From Actinomycetes bacterium (GTDB lineage Bacteria > Actinomycetota > Actinomycetes > Actinomycetales > Cellulomonadaceae), in the NCBI GenBank assembly GCA_023389455.1, contig JAEWEJ010000162.1, forward strand, positions 1 through 17,975: a stretch of 17,975 bases of DNA. Reading direction: 5' to 3'. Positions within the stretch are counted from its first letter, which is position 1, and the number at the start of each line of letters is the position of its first letter. Below the pieces are notes generated by a model. It saw nothing but the letters and a program-made list of their open reading frames with translations, searched no databases and was not told the DNA's origin. The translations under genes were made by a program, and so were the position numbers. Positions 1 through 7,800 of this stretch are shown here, piece after piece.

Positions 1-98
1 CGGACGGCCCGGCACACGACCAAGGGACCACGACGGCGCCGCACCCCCGCGGGGGTGCGGCGCCGTCGTGGTCCCTTGGTCGTGTGCCGGGCCGTCCG
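1..98. repeat. Perfect 98-bp palindrome (49-bp arms, no spacer) at the window edge
   Basis: Bases 1-49 are the exact reverse complement of bases 50-98. I paired every position i with 99-i and found no mismatch. The centre is a run of C, then GC, then a run of G, around 44-55. The right arm ends 3 bp before the TGA (102-104) of the minus-strand lactonase/methyltransferase gene, so the repeat holds no coding sequence of that gene. It could be a very long bidirectional terminator between convergent genes, a mobile palindromic repeat, or a fold-back or assembly artefact, because it stops exactly at base 1. No U-rich tail can be seen because the sequence ends. The palindrome itself is certain; its role is not. 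Confidence 0.95.
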
Positions 99-101
99 GC
101 G

Positions 102-1589
102 TCAGCCGACGAGCAGCAGCGCGAACCCGTCGTAGCCCTTCTCCCCGACGGTCTGCACGACGGTGCCGTCCAGCCGCCCGTCGGCCACCGCACGCTCGAC
201 GAACGCCCGCACGCCCTGCACCCGGTCGTCGGGGTGGTCGGCGTCGACCACCGCGCCGCCGCGCACGACGTTGTCGACGAGGATCAGCGTGCCGGGCCTC
301 GAGAGGGCCACGGCCCGCTCGAGGTAGGTCGCGAGCTGCTGCTTGTCGGCGTCGACGAACACGAGGTCGAACGGCTCGGTCCCGTCGTCCGCGAGACGCT
401 CCAGGCTCTGCGTCGCGGGGCCGACGAGCACCTCGACGCGCTGGGCGACGCCGGCGCGCTCCAGGGAGCCGCGCGCGACGCGGGCGTGGGTGTCGTCGAG
501 CTCAAGCGTCGTGACGGTGCCGTCGGGGCCGACCGCCTGCGCCAGCCACCACGTGGAGTAGCCGCCCAGCGTGCCGATCTCGAGCACCCGTCGGGCGTCG
601 ACCGCACGGGCCAGCAGCTCGAGCAGGCGTCCCTGCGCGGCGCTGACCGCGATGTCGGGCAGCCCGGCGTCCGCCGCGGCGGTCCGGACGGCCACGGCCC
701 CCTCGGGCTCGGACACCAGGGGAGCCAGGTAGGTGTCCACGGCGGCCCAGGCGGCATCCACGCCGGCGCCGGCGCTGCGGGGGCGCAGCGCCTCGGTGGG
801 CGCGGGGGTGCCGCTGTCGCCGGGCTCCGCCGCGGGCAGGTCGCTCGCCGACGCGACGTCGACGAGCCACAGGGTCCGGTCCGTCCCGTGGGCACCGGCC
901 GCGGGCGTCGTGCGCACGTCGTCACCCGCGAGGGCACGGGCCACGGCGGGCGCTTTCTCCTGACCCGAGGCGACCACCCAGACCTCGCGCGCGGCCTGCA
1001 GCAGCGGGTAGGTCATCGACACGCGCTCGGCCGGCGGCTTGGGGGAGTCGTGCTCGGCCACCACGAGCGAGCTCGTCTCGAAGAGGGAGGCGTGCCCGGG
1101 GAAGAGGGAGGCGACGTGGCCGTCGGGGCCCATGCCGAGCAGGAGGACGTCGAACCGGGGCGCGAGACCCTCGCCCGTGGCGTGCGCGCGCAGCTCGGCC
1201 GCGTAGCCGCGTGCGGCGGTCTGCGGGTCCGGGACGTCGTCGGAGCGAGCCGGCACGGGGTGCACGTTGCCGGCCGGCAACGCGTCCCCGAGCGCGTCGA
1301 TCAGGGCCTCGCGCGCCTGCGTCTCGTTGCGGTCCGGGTCGCCGTCCGGCAGGAAGCGCTCGTCACCCCACCACAGGTGCACGCCCGACCAGTCGACGGC
1401 GTCGCGCACGGGCGACGCCGCGACGGCGCGCAGGGTCGCGATGCCCACGGTGCCGCCCGTCAGGACGACGTGCAGGGGGGAGCGGTGCGACTGCAGGTCG
1501 ACGAGGCGCGTGAGCAGGCGCGCGGCGGTCGCCGCGGCGAGCACGTCGGCGTCGGGGTGGACCAGCACCTCGGGCGGGGCAGCGGTCAT
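102..1589 (-). CDS. pgl: 6-phosphogluconolactonase fused to a SAM-dependent O-methyltransferase
   Basis: One uninterrupted 495-residue frame. Residues 1-252 are a full 6-phosphogluconolactonase (hydrolyses 6-phosphogluconolactone, step two of the oxidative pentose phosphate pathway): LTGGTVG near 43-49, WWGDERFLP 73-81, LGMGPDGHVASLFPGH 151-166. Residues 253-276 are a Pro/Ala/Gly-rich linker. Residues 277-495 are a complete family-3 (caffeoyl-CoA-type) O-methyltransferase: SAM loop LEIGTLGGYST 336-346, acidic ELDD 363-366, metal-site FVDADK 411-416 and VDN 438-440. The start is ATG at 1589, with a strong GGAGGAGGA Shine-Dalgarno just upstream (minus strand, 1593-1601). The linker ends at a GTG codon (759-761) that would give a normal-length 219-residue stand-alone methyltransferase, but I see no Shine-Dalgarno there, and no minus-strand stop occurs in any frame from about 661 to 921. 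It is the last gene of the tkt-tal-zwf-opcA operon. The methyltransferase substrate is unknown. Confidence 0.9.
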   Translation of the reverse strand: MTAAPPEVLVHPDADVLAAATAARLLTRLVDLQSHRSPLHVVLTGGTVGIATLRAVAASPVRDAVDWSGVHLWWGDERFLPDGDPDRNETQAREALIDALGDALPAGNVHPVPARSDDVPDPQTAARGYAAELRAHATGEGLAPRFDVLLLGMGPDGHVASLFPGHASLFETSSLVVAEHDSPKPPAERVSMTYPLLQAAREVWVVASGQEKAPAVARALAGDDVRTTPAAGAHGTDRTLWLVDVASASDLPAAEPGDSGTPAPTEALRPRSAGAGVDAAWAAVDTYLAPLVSEPEGAVAVRTAAADAGLPDIAVSAAQGRLLELLARAVDARRVLEIGTLGGYSTWWLAQAVGPDGTVTTLELDDTHARVARGSLERAGVAQRVEVLVGPATQSLERLADDGTEPFDLVFVDADKQQLATYLERAVALSRPGTLILVDNVVRGGAVVDADHPDDRVQGVRAFVERAVADGRLDGTVVQTVGEKGYDGFALLLVG

Positions 1590-1601
1590 GGTTCCTCCTC
1601 C

Positions 1602-1618
1602 GCCCGGGCAACCCGGGC
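1602..1618 (-). other. Small hairpin next to the pgl Shine-Dalgarno
   Basis: A perfect 7-bp inverted repeat (GCCCGGG, loop CAA, CCCGGGC) lies directly upstream of the pgl ribosome binding site. In the mRNA it follows the larger hairpin at 1625-1654. It could affect access to the binding site or protect a processed 5' end. The structure is visible; the function is inferred. Confidence 0.5.
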
Positions 1619-1624
1619 ACGTCG

Positions 1625-1654
1625 CGGGCGGGTGCCGCCGCCGGCACCCGCCCG
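1625..1654 (-). terminator. Strong hairpin between opcA and pgl
   Basis: A perfect 13-bp GC-rich stem (1625-1637 with 1642-1654) with a 4-nt loop starts 6 bp after the opcA stop on the minus strand. There is no U-tract after it. It could act as a partial (leaky) terminator or as an mRNA-stability element at the 3' end of zwf-opcA, setting a different level for pgl. Confidence 0.5.
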
Positions 1655-1660
1655 TGCGGG

Positions 1661-2578
1661 TCAGGCGTCGATGCGGGCGAGGCCCTTCTGCAGCACGTCG
1701 CCGTACACCTCGTCGGCGTCGAGCCGGCGCAGCTCCTCCACGAGGCACTCGCGCAGCTGGCGGATCGGCAGCGCGATGCGGTGCTCCGGCTGGTCGGGCT
1801 GCCGCAGGGAGGCGGTCTTCCCGTCGGGACGGTCGAGCACGATGTCGCCGGACGTGCGCTCGAGCCGGACCTGGGTGATCGCCGGGGCCCCGGGCACCCG
1901 TTCGATCTCGACGGGGCAGCGCAGCGCCTGGGCGAGCCAGGCGGCGATGAGGTCCACCGAGGGGTGGGTGCTCTCGCCCGTGACGACCGCGCGGTGCACA
2001 GGCTCGTAGGGCGGCTGGTCGAGCGTCGCCGCGATGAGCCCGCGCCAGAGCGTGGCGCGGGTCCAGGCCAGGTCCGTGTCGCCCTCGGCGTACACCTGCG
2101 CCAGGTTGCGCAGCGCGCGGCTGGGGCGCGAGCACGCCGTGGTGTCCGTGATGCGCCGCTGCGCCATGCGGCCCAGCGGGTGCTCGGAGGGGTTGGTCGG
2201 CACGTCGTACGGCCACCACACGACGATCGGTGCGTCGGGCAGCAGCAGCGGCATCACGAGCGTGTCGACGTGCCGCGTGACGCCGCCCGAGATCCGCAGG
2301 ACGATCACCTCGCTGGCCCCCGCGTCACCGCCGAGGCGGATCTGCGCGTCGAGGTTCGCCTCGCCGGCGGCGGCGCGCTCCGTCATGACGATGATCCGGC
2401 AGGGGTGCTCACGGCTCGCCGCGTTGGCGGCGGCGATCGCGTCCTCGGGGTCGTGGGCGTCGGCGTCGATGATGAGCGTGAGCACACGGCCCAGCGCGAC
2501 CGCCCCGCCCTCCTCACGCTCCTTGATCAGCCGCCGGTTGATGGCCCGGGTGCTGGTGTCGGGCATGTCGATGATCAC
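1661..2578 (-). CDS. opcA: Glucose-6-phosphate dehydrogenase assembly protein OpcA
   Basis: The 305-residue protein matches actinobacterial OpcA across its length, starting MIIDMPDTSTRAINRRL and including GRVLTLIIDADA near 30-41 and PIVVWWPYDVPTNPSEHPLG in the middle. OpcA is needed for assembly or full activity of actinobacterial glucose-6-phosphate dehydrogenase. It is not thought to be an enzyme itself and acts in the cytoplasm. The start is GTG at 2576-2578, whose last two bases overlap the zwf stop TGA (2575-2577). This 4-bp GTGA overlap indicates translational coupling to zwf and fits stoichiometric production of the two partners. The pgl-methyltransferase gene follows after a 71-bp gap with hairpins. 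Confidence 0.93.
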   Translation of the reverse strand: MIIDMPDTSTRAINRRLIKEREEGGAVALGRVLTLIIDADAHDPEDAIAAANAASREHPCRIIVMTERAAAGEANLDAQIRLGGDAGASEVIVLRISGGVTRHVDTLVMPLLLPDAPIVVWWPYDVPTNPSEHPLGRMAQRRITDTTACSRPSRALRNLAQVYAEGDTDLAWTRATLWRGLIAATLDQPPYEPVHRAVVTGESTHPSVDLIAAWLAQALRCPVEIERVPGAPAITQVRLERTSGDIVLDRPDGKTASLRQPDQPEHRIALPIRQLRECLVEELRRLDADEVYGDVLQKGLARIDA

Positions 2579-4116
2579 GGCAGCCTCCAGGCGCGCCCGT
2601 CACGGGCCATCATCTCGTCGGCCGAGGCCGGACCCCACGTGCCCGCCCGGTACTCGTCGGGCTTGCCGTGGGACGCCCAGTACTCGGTGACCGGGTCGAG
2701 GATCTTCCAGGACAGCTCGACCTCCTCGTGCTGCGGGAAGAGCGGCGGGTCGCCGAGCAGCACGTCGAGGATGAGGCGCTCGTAGGCCTCGGGGGAGGAC
2801 TCGGTGAAGGCGTGCCCGTACCCGAAGTCCATCGTGACGTCGCGGACCTCCATCGCCGTGCCGGGCACCTTGGCGCCGAACCGCAGCGTGACGCCCTCGT
2901 CGGGCTGCACGCGGATGACCAGGGCGTTCTTGCCCAGCTCCGCGGCGGCGGTGGCCTCGAACGGCAGGTGCGGCGCCCGCTTGAACACGACGGCGATCTC
3001 GGTGACCCGCCGGCCGAGCCGCTTGCCCGTGCGCAGGTAGAACGGCACCCCGGCCCAGCGGCGCGTGTCGATGTCGACGCGGATCGCGGCGTACGTCTCG
3101 GTCGTGGAGTCGGGGTTGAAGCCCTCCTCCTCGGCGTAGCCCACGACCTTCTCGCCGCCCTGCCAGCCGGCCGTGTACTGCCCACGGGCGGTGTGCTTGC
3201 CCAGGTCGCGGGGCAGCCGCAGCGCGGAGAGCACCTTGGTCTTCTCCGCACGCAGCGCGGCCGCGTCGAAGGAGACGGGCTCCTCCATCGCCGTCAGCGC
3301 GAGCAGCTGCAGCAGGTGGTTCTGGATGACGTCGCGGGCGGCGCCGATGCCGTCGTAGTACCCGGCGCGGCCACCGATGCCGATGTCCTCGGCCATGGTG
3401 ATCTGCACGTGGTCGACGTAGTTGCCGTTCCAGATCGGCTCGAAGAGCTGGTTCGCGAAGCGCAGCGCCAGCAGGTTCTGGACCGTCTCCTTGCCCAGGT
3501 AGTGGTCGATCCGGAAGATGTCGTCCGGACGGAACACCTGGGACACGATGTCGTTGAGCTCGCGTGCCGACTCGAGGTCGTGGCCGAAGGGCTTCTCGAT
3601 GACGACGCGCCGCCAGGTGCCCTCCTTCGGCTGGGACAGGCCCGAGCGGGCCAGCTGCTGGCACACGACGGGGAACGAGCTCGGGGGCACCGAGAGGTAG
3701 AAGGCGTGGTTGCCCCCGGTGCCGCGCGTGACGTCGAGCTCCTCGACCGTCCTGCTCAGGCGGTCGAAGGCGTCGTTGTCGTCGAACGTGCCCTGGACGA
3801 ACCGGATGCCCTCGGCCAGCTGGCGCCACGTGGCCTCACGGAACGGGGTGCGCGCGTACTCCTTGACCGAGTCGCGGACGACCTGCTCGAAGTCCTGGGT
3901 CTCCCAGTCGCGGCGGGCGAACCCCGTCAGGGCGAACCCGGGGGGCAGCAGGCCGCGGTTGGTCAGGTCGTAGACCGCGGGCATGAGCTTCTTGCGGGCG
4001 AGGTCGCCCGTGACGCCGAAGATCACCAGGCCGCTGGGCCCGGCGATGCGCGGCAGCCGGCGGTCCCGCGGGTCGCGCAGCGGGTTCTGGTCGGGCCCGA
4101 CCTTCGCGGGGCTCAC
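2575..4116 (-). CDS. zwf: Glucose-6-phosphate 1-dehydrogenase
   Basis: This is the first enzyme of the oxidative pentose phosphate pathway, oxidising glucose 6-phosphate to 6-phosphogluconolactone with NADP+. The 513-residue protein has the nucleotide-binding GVTGDLA at 34-40, EKPFGHDL at 174-181 and the substrate-binding and catalytic RIDHYLGKE at 202-210. Its length is normal for the family. The start chosen is GTG at 4114-4116, which overlaps the tal stop TGA (4113-4115) in a GTGA junction. The open frame runs further upstream to 4185, but that stretch is Arg/Gly-rich and lies antisense-free over the end of tal, so I reject it. The gene is coupled to tal upstream and opcA downstream. It supplies NADPH and feeds the lactonase domain encoded two genes later. 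Confidence 0.95.
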   Translation of the reverse strand: MSPAKVGPDQNPLRDPRDRRLPRIAGPSGLVIFGVTGDLARKKLMPAVYDLTNRGLLPPGFALTGFARRDWETQDFEQVVRDSVKEYARTPFREATWRQLAEGIRFVQGTFDDNDAFDRLSRTVEELDVTRGTGGNHAFYLSVPPSSFPVVCQQLARSGLSQPKEGTWRRVVIEKPFGHDLESARELNDIVSQVFRPDDIFRIDHYLGKETVQNLLALRFANQLFEPIWNGNYVDHVQITMAEDIGIGGRAGYYDGIGAARDVIQNHLLQLLALTAMEEPVSFDAAALRAEKTKVLSALRLPRDLGKHTARGQYTAGWQGGEKVVGYAEEEGFNPDSTTETYAAIRVDIDTRRWAGVPFYLRTGKRLGRRVTEIAVVFKRAPHLPFEATAAAELGKNALVIRVQPDEGVTLRFGAKVPGTAMEVRDVTMDFGYGHAFTESSPEAYERLILDVLLGDPPLFPQHEEVELSWKILDPVTEYWASHGKPDEYRAGTWGPASADEMMARDGRAWRLP

Positions 4117-5243
4117 CGAGCCGCACCGGTGTCGTCGGCCGCGCCCTGCAGACCCGCCTCGACGGTGGTGAGCAGCTCGGCCCACGAGGCCTCGAACTTC
4201 TGCAGGCCCTCGGTCTCGAGCTGGTCGGTGACGTCGTCGACCGAGATCCCCAGCGCCTCGATGCGGTCGAGCAGCGCGGCGGACGCGTCCTGCGTACCCG
4301 TGACCGTGTCACCGCGGATGTCGCCGTGGTCGGCGACGGCCTCGAGCGTCTTCTCGGGCATGGTGTTCACGGTGCCCGCCACGACGAGCTCGTCGACGTA
4401 GCGGGTGTCGGGGTAGGCCGGGTCCTTGACGCCCGTGGACGCCCACAGGGGCCGCTGGGGGCGTGCCCCGGCTGCCGCCAGCACCTGCCAGCGCTCGCTC
4501 GTGACGACGTCCTGGTAGACGCCCCAGGCGAGCCGGGCGTTGGCGATCGCCGCCGTGCCGCGCAGCGCGGCGGCCTCGTCGGTGCCGATCTCGTCGAGGC
4601 GGGGGTCGATCGCGGCGTCGACGCGCGAGACGAAGAACGACGCGACGGACGCGACGGGTGCGAGGTCGATGCCCGCCGCGTGCGCCTGCTCCAGGCCCTC
4701 GACGAACGCGTCGAGCACCGCGCGGTAGCGCTGCAGCGAGAAGATCAGCGTCACGTTGACGCTGATGCCCTGCGCCAGGGCGGCCGTGATCGCCGGCAGC
4801 CCCTCGACCGTGGCGGGGATCTTGATGAACAGGTTCGGTCGCTCGATCTCCGACCAGAGGGTCTCGGCGGAGGCGGTCGTGGCCGCGGTGTCGCGCGCCA
4901 GGCGCGGGTCGACCTCGATCGACACGCGACCGTCGACGCCGTCGGTGGCGTCGTAGACCGGTCGCAGGACGTCGCACGCGTCGCGCACGTCGTCCGTGGT
5001 GATCCGCAGGACGGCCTCCTCGACCGCTGCGCCGTCCGCGGCGAGCGTGCGCAGCTGCGCGTCGTACGCGTCGCCGTGCTCGAGCGCCGCGGCGAAGATC
5101 GTCGGGTTCGTCGTGACGCCGACGACGCCGCGGTCCACGAGGGCCTTCAGCCCTCCGGACGTGATCCGCTGCCGCGACAGGTCGTCGAGCCAGACGGCGA
5201 CGCCTGCCTCACGCAGTGCCTGCAGGGGCGTGCTGCTGGTCAT
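4113..5243 (-). CDS. tal: Transaldolase
   Basis: Transaldolase moves a dihydroxyacetone unit between sedoheptulose 7-phosphate and glyceraldehyde 3-phosphate in the non-oxidative pentose phosphate branch. The 376-residue protein is of the longer actinobacterial type. GVTTNPTIF lies at 42-50 and the Schiff-base lysine is K141 in NLFIKIPAT. WASTGVKDPAYPDTRYVDELV and the GTVNTMPEKTLEA segment follow in the C-terminal half. The start is ATG at 5243 with an AAGGGG-type ribosome binding site upstream. The frame is open further upstream to 5906, but that part lies over tkt and is not protein-like. It sits 86 bp after tkt, separated by a hairpin, and overlaps zwf by 4 bp. Confidence 0.95.
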   Translation of the reverse strand: MTSSTPLQALREAGVAVWLDDLSRQRITSGGLKALVDRGVVGVTTNPTIFAAALEHGDAYDAQLRTLAADGAAVEEAVLRITTDDVRDACDVLRPVYDATDGVDGRVSIEVDPRLARDTAATTASAETLWSEIERPNLFIKIPATVEGLPAITAALAQGISVNVTLIFSLQRYRAVLDAFVEGLEQAHAAGIDLAPVASVASFFVSRVDAAIDPRLDEIGTDEAAALRGTAAIANARLAWGVYQDVVTSERWQVLAAAGARPQRPLWASTGVKDPAYPDTRYVDELVVAGTVNTMPEKTLEAVADHGDIRGDTVTGTQDASAALLDRIEALGISVDDVTDQLETEGLQKFEASWAELLTTVEAGLQGAADDTGAAR

Positions 5244-5286
5244 GGTCGTTCCCCTTCGTCCCACGAGGTGCATCTGCGTCCTGCAG

Positions 5287-5319
5287 GCGGCGGGGCCGGG
5301 CTGGAGCCGGCCCCGCCGC
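5287..5319 (-). terminator. Strong hairpin between tkt and tal
   Basis: A perfect 13-bp GC-only stem (5287-5299 with 5307-5319) with a 7-nt loop lies 11 bp after the tkt stop on the minus strand. No U-tract follows, so it may be a partial terminator or 3'-end stabiliser inside the operon rather than a complete stop. It would raise tkt mRNA relative to tal-zwf-opcA-pgl. Confidence 0.5.
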
Positions 5320-5329
5320 GTGACGGCTG

Positions 5330-7498
5330 TCAGGCCGGCAGGTCGCCCGTACCGGACTGCGCGCTGGCGTCCGGCTTGTCGGACGGGGCGTGCGCCCCAC
5401 GCGCCGCCGCGACCGACTCGTGCGCCGCGGCCACGACGGCCTCGGCGGTGATCCCGAACTCCCGGTACAGCGTCTGGTAGTCCGCCGAGGCACCGTAGTG
5501 CTCGAGCGAGACCGCCCGGCCCGCGTCGCCGAGGATCTTGTGCCACGACAGCGAGATGCCGGCCTCGACCGACACCCGGGCGCGCACCGTGGACGGCAGC
5601 ACCGACTCGCGGTACTCCTCGTCCTGCTCGGCGAACCACTCGAGGCACGGTGCCGACACGACGCGCGTGGCCACCCCGGCGGCCTCGAGGGTCTCGCGCG
5701 CCTCGACGGCGAGCTGGACCTCGGAGCCCGTGGCGAGCAGCACCACGTCGGGCGTGCCGGTGGACGCCTCGAGCAGGACGTACGCGCCCTTGGCGACGCC
5801 GTCGGTCGTCGCGTAGCCGTCCTCGCCGCGCGGGAACGTGGGCACGTTCTGGCGGGTCAGGACGAGCGCGACGGGGCCGTCGGTGCGCTCGAGCGACGCC
5901 CGCCACGCGGCCGCCGTCTCGTTGGCGTCGGCCGGGCGCACGACCGCCAGGCCGGGGATCGCACGGACCGCGGCGAGGTGCTCGACCGGCTGGTGCGTCG
6001 GGCCGTCCTCGCCCAGACCGATGGAGTCGTGGGTCCAGACGTACGTGACGTTCACGCCCATGAGCGCGGCCAGGCGAACGGCGCCGCGCATGTAGTCCGA
6101 GAACGTGAAGAAGGTGCCGCCGTAGGGCCGCGTCAGGCCGTGCAGGCGGATCCCGGACAGGATCGAGCCCATGGCGTGCTCGCGGATGCCGAAGTGCAGC
6201 GTGCGACCGTACTGGTCACCGGCGAACTCGTGCGACGAGCGGTGCGCCGGCAGGAAGGACGGCTCACCCTTCATCGTCGTGTTGTTCGACCCGGCGAGGT
6301 CGGCCGAGCCGCCCCACAGCTCGGGCAGCACGGGCGCGAGGGCGGACAGGACCTCACCGGACGCCGCACGGGTCGCGACGGCCTTGCCGGCGGGGAACGT
6401 CGGCAGCGCCTCGGTCCAGCCCTCGGGCAGCGCGTCCGCGCGCAGGCGGTCGAGGAGCGCCTTGCGCTCGGGGTTGGCGGCGGCCCAGGCGTCGAACGCC
6501 TCCTGCCACGCGGCGCGCGCCGTGGCGGCACGGTCGGCCAGGCTGCGCGTGTGCGCGATGACCTCGGGGGCGACCTCGAAGGACTTCTCGGTGTCGAAGC
6601 CGAGCACCTCCTTCAGGCCGCGGATCGCCTCGGTGCCCAGCTTGGAGCCGTGCGAGGAGTGGTCGTCCGTCTTGCCGGGGGTCGGCCACGCGATGAGGGT
6701 GCGCAGGCCGATGAACGACGGCTTGTCGGTCACGGCCTTGGCGGCCTCGATCGCCGCGTGCAGCGCGTCGACGTTCTCGCGGTACTCGCCGCCGACGGTC
6801 CAGTCGACGTACTGCACGTGCCAGCCGTAGGACTCGTACCGCTTGAGCACGTCCTCGGTGAACGCGATCTGGGTGTCGCCCTCGATCGAGATGTGGTTGT
6901 CGTCCCACAGCACGACGAGGTTGCCGAGCTCCTGGGTGCCGGCCAGCGAGGACGCCTCGCTGGTGACGCCCTCCTGCAGGTCGCCGTCCGAGGCGATGAC
7001 GTACACGTGGTGGTCGAACGGGCTGGTGCCCGGCGCGGCCTCGGGGTCGAGCAGGCCGCGCTCACGGCGGGCCGCCATCGCGAACCCGACGGCCGAGGCG
7101 AGGCCCTGGCCGAGCGGGCCGGTGGTGATCTCGACGCCGGCGGTGTGGCGGTACTCGGGGTGCCCGGGGGTCTTGGAGCCCCAGGTGCGCAGCGCCTCGA
7201 GGTCCTCGAGCTCGAGCCCGAAGCCGCCGAGGTAGAGCTGGATGTACTGCGTCAGGCTGGAGTGCCCGGCGGAGAGGATGAACCGGTCGCGGCCCAGCCA
7301 GTGCGGGTCCGTCGGGTCGTGCCGCATGACGGTCTGGTACAGCAGGTAGGCGGCCGGCGCGAGGCTGATCGCCGTGCCGGGGTGCCCGTTGCCGACCTTC
7401 TCCACGGCGTCCGCCGCGAGCACGCGGGCGGTGTCCACCGCCCGAAGATCGAGGTCGGACCAGCCGACAGTGGTGGCCAGGGGAGACTTCGCGTTCAC
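5330..7498 (-). CDS. tkt: Transketolase
   Basis: This thiamine diphosphate enzyme transfers two-carbon units in the non-oxidative pentose phosphate pathway. The 722-residue protein has VGNGHPGTA at 36-43, the ThDP/Mg-binding SDGDLQEG at 170-177, and TTGPLGQG at 126-132. The central pyrimidine domain has HDSIGLGEDGPTHQPVEHLA, followed by the C-terminal domain. The start chosen is GTG at 7496-7498, giving MNAKSPLATT, with GAGG (minus strand, 7504-7507) 5 nt upstream. The C-terminus carries a short extra tail rich in Ala, Asp and Ser. It is the first gene of the operon and is divergent from ctaB. Confidence 0.95.
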   Translation of the reverse strand: MNAKSPLATTVGWSDLDLRAVDTARVLAADAVEKVGNGHPGTAISLAPAAYLLYQTVMRHDPTDPHWLGRDRFILSAGHSSLTQYIQLYLGGFGLELEDLEALRTWGSKTPGHPEYRHTAGVEITTGPLGQGLASAVGFAMAARRERGLLDPEAAPGTSPFDHHVYVIASDGDLQEGVTSEASSLAGTQELGNLVVLWDDNHISIEGDTQIAFTEDVLKRYESYGWHVQYVDWTVGGEYRENVDALHAAIEAAKAVTDKPSFIGLRTLIAWPTPGKTDDHSSHGSKLGTEAIRGLKEVLGFDTEKSFEVAPEVIAHTRSLADRAATARAAWQEAFDAWAAANPERKALLDRLRADALPEGWTEALPTFPAGKAVATRAASGEVLSALAPVLPELWGGSADLAGSNNTTMKGEPSFLPAHRSSHEFAGDQYGRTLHFGIREHAMGSILSGIRLHGLTRPYGGTFFTFSDYMRGAVRLAALMGVNVTYVWTHDSIGLGEDGPTHQPVEHLAAVRAIPGLAVVRPADANETAAAWRASLERTDGPVALVLTRQNVPTFPRGEDGYATTDGVAKGAYVLLEASTGTPDVVLLATGSEVQLAVEARETLEAAGVATRVVSAPCLEWFAEQDEEYRESVLPSTVRARVSVEAGISLSWHKILGDAGRAVSLEHYGASADYQTLYREFGITAEAVVAAAHESVAAARGAHAPSDKPDASAQSGTGDLPA

Positions 7499-7630
7499 CG
7501 CAACCTCATTCCCGTCCCGCTCACGCGCGGGGCGTCGTTCCGAGCGTCTCCGGCGTCGGCCGCGGTGGCGCGGCGCGTCCGGCTGGGGACCCCGTCGCGT
7601 CGTCGGACGGGGACGTCTGCTGACGGGGAG

Positions 7631-7636
7631 CCTATA
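7631..7636 (-). promoter_or_regulatory. Possible -10 element for tkt
   Basis: On the minus strand this reads TATAGG, inside an unusually AT-rich short patch for this DNA. The shifted hexamer TAGGCT (7629-7634) fits the actinobacterial TANNNT form. No good -35 is visible 16-18 bp upstream. If used, the tkt leader would be about 125 nt. Confidence 0.3.
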
Positions 7637-7675
7637 GCGGACCCGCCGTTCGCCGCGCACCTGGTCCAGGACCGC

Positions 7676-7689
7676 GGCAAGCGATTGCC
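7676..7689. promoter_or_regulatory. Operator-like dyad GGCAA-N4-TTGCC
   Basis: A perfect 5-bp dyad with a 4-bp spacer (GGCAAGCGATTGCC) lies about midway between the divergent tkt and ctaB starts, next to another palindrome at 7660-7670. This is the size and symmetry expected of a dimeric repressor site, but I cannot assign a regulator. It could be chance. Confidence 0.3.
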
Positions 7690-7800
7690 AGTCCTCGCCG
7701 ACCGTGCGCGGCGACCAGGACGGGTTCTCGTGCGACCGATCTCACGTCCTCCGTGCGCGTCCTGACCGGGTCGAACGTCCCGTTCGCACGACGTGGTGCG

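Noticed and set aside
759..761. GTG as an independent methyltransferase gene start
   Set aside because: The resulting length is ideal, but no Shine-Dalgarno precedes it and the lactonase frame has no stop, so I annotate one fused gene. Internal initiation stays possible and is noted in the findings.
84..2009. Long plus-strand open frame antisense to pgl and opcA
   Set aside because: Its residues are Gly/Arg/Val/His-rich with no family motif, and it mirrors the codon bias of real minus-strand genes. Such shadows are expected in DNA this GC-rich.
2668..4401. Long plus-strand open frame antisense to zwf and tal
   Set aside because: No protein-like motifs; zwf and tal on the other strand have complete motifs and normal lengths.
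5244..5906. Upstream extension of the tal frame
   Set aside because: This stretch overlaps tkt in another frame and reads as low-complexity Arg/Gly; tal begins normally at 5243.
5390..7765. Very long plus-strand open frame antisense to tkt
   Set aside because: Composition is that of a shadow frame, and tkt on the other strand is unmistakable.
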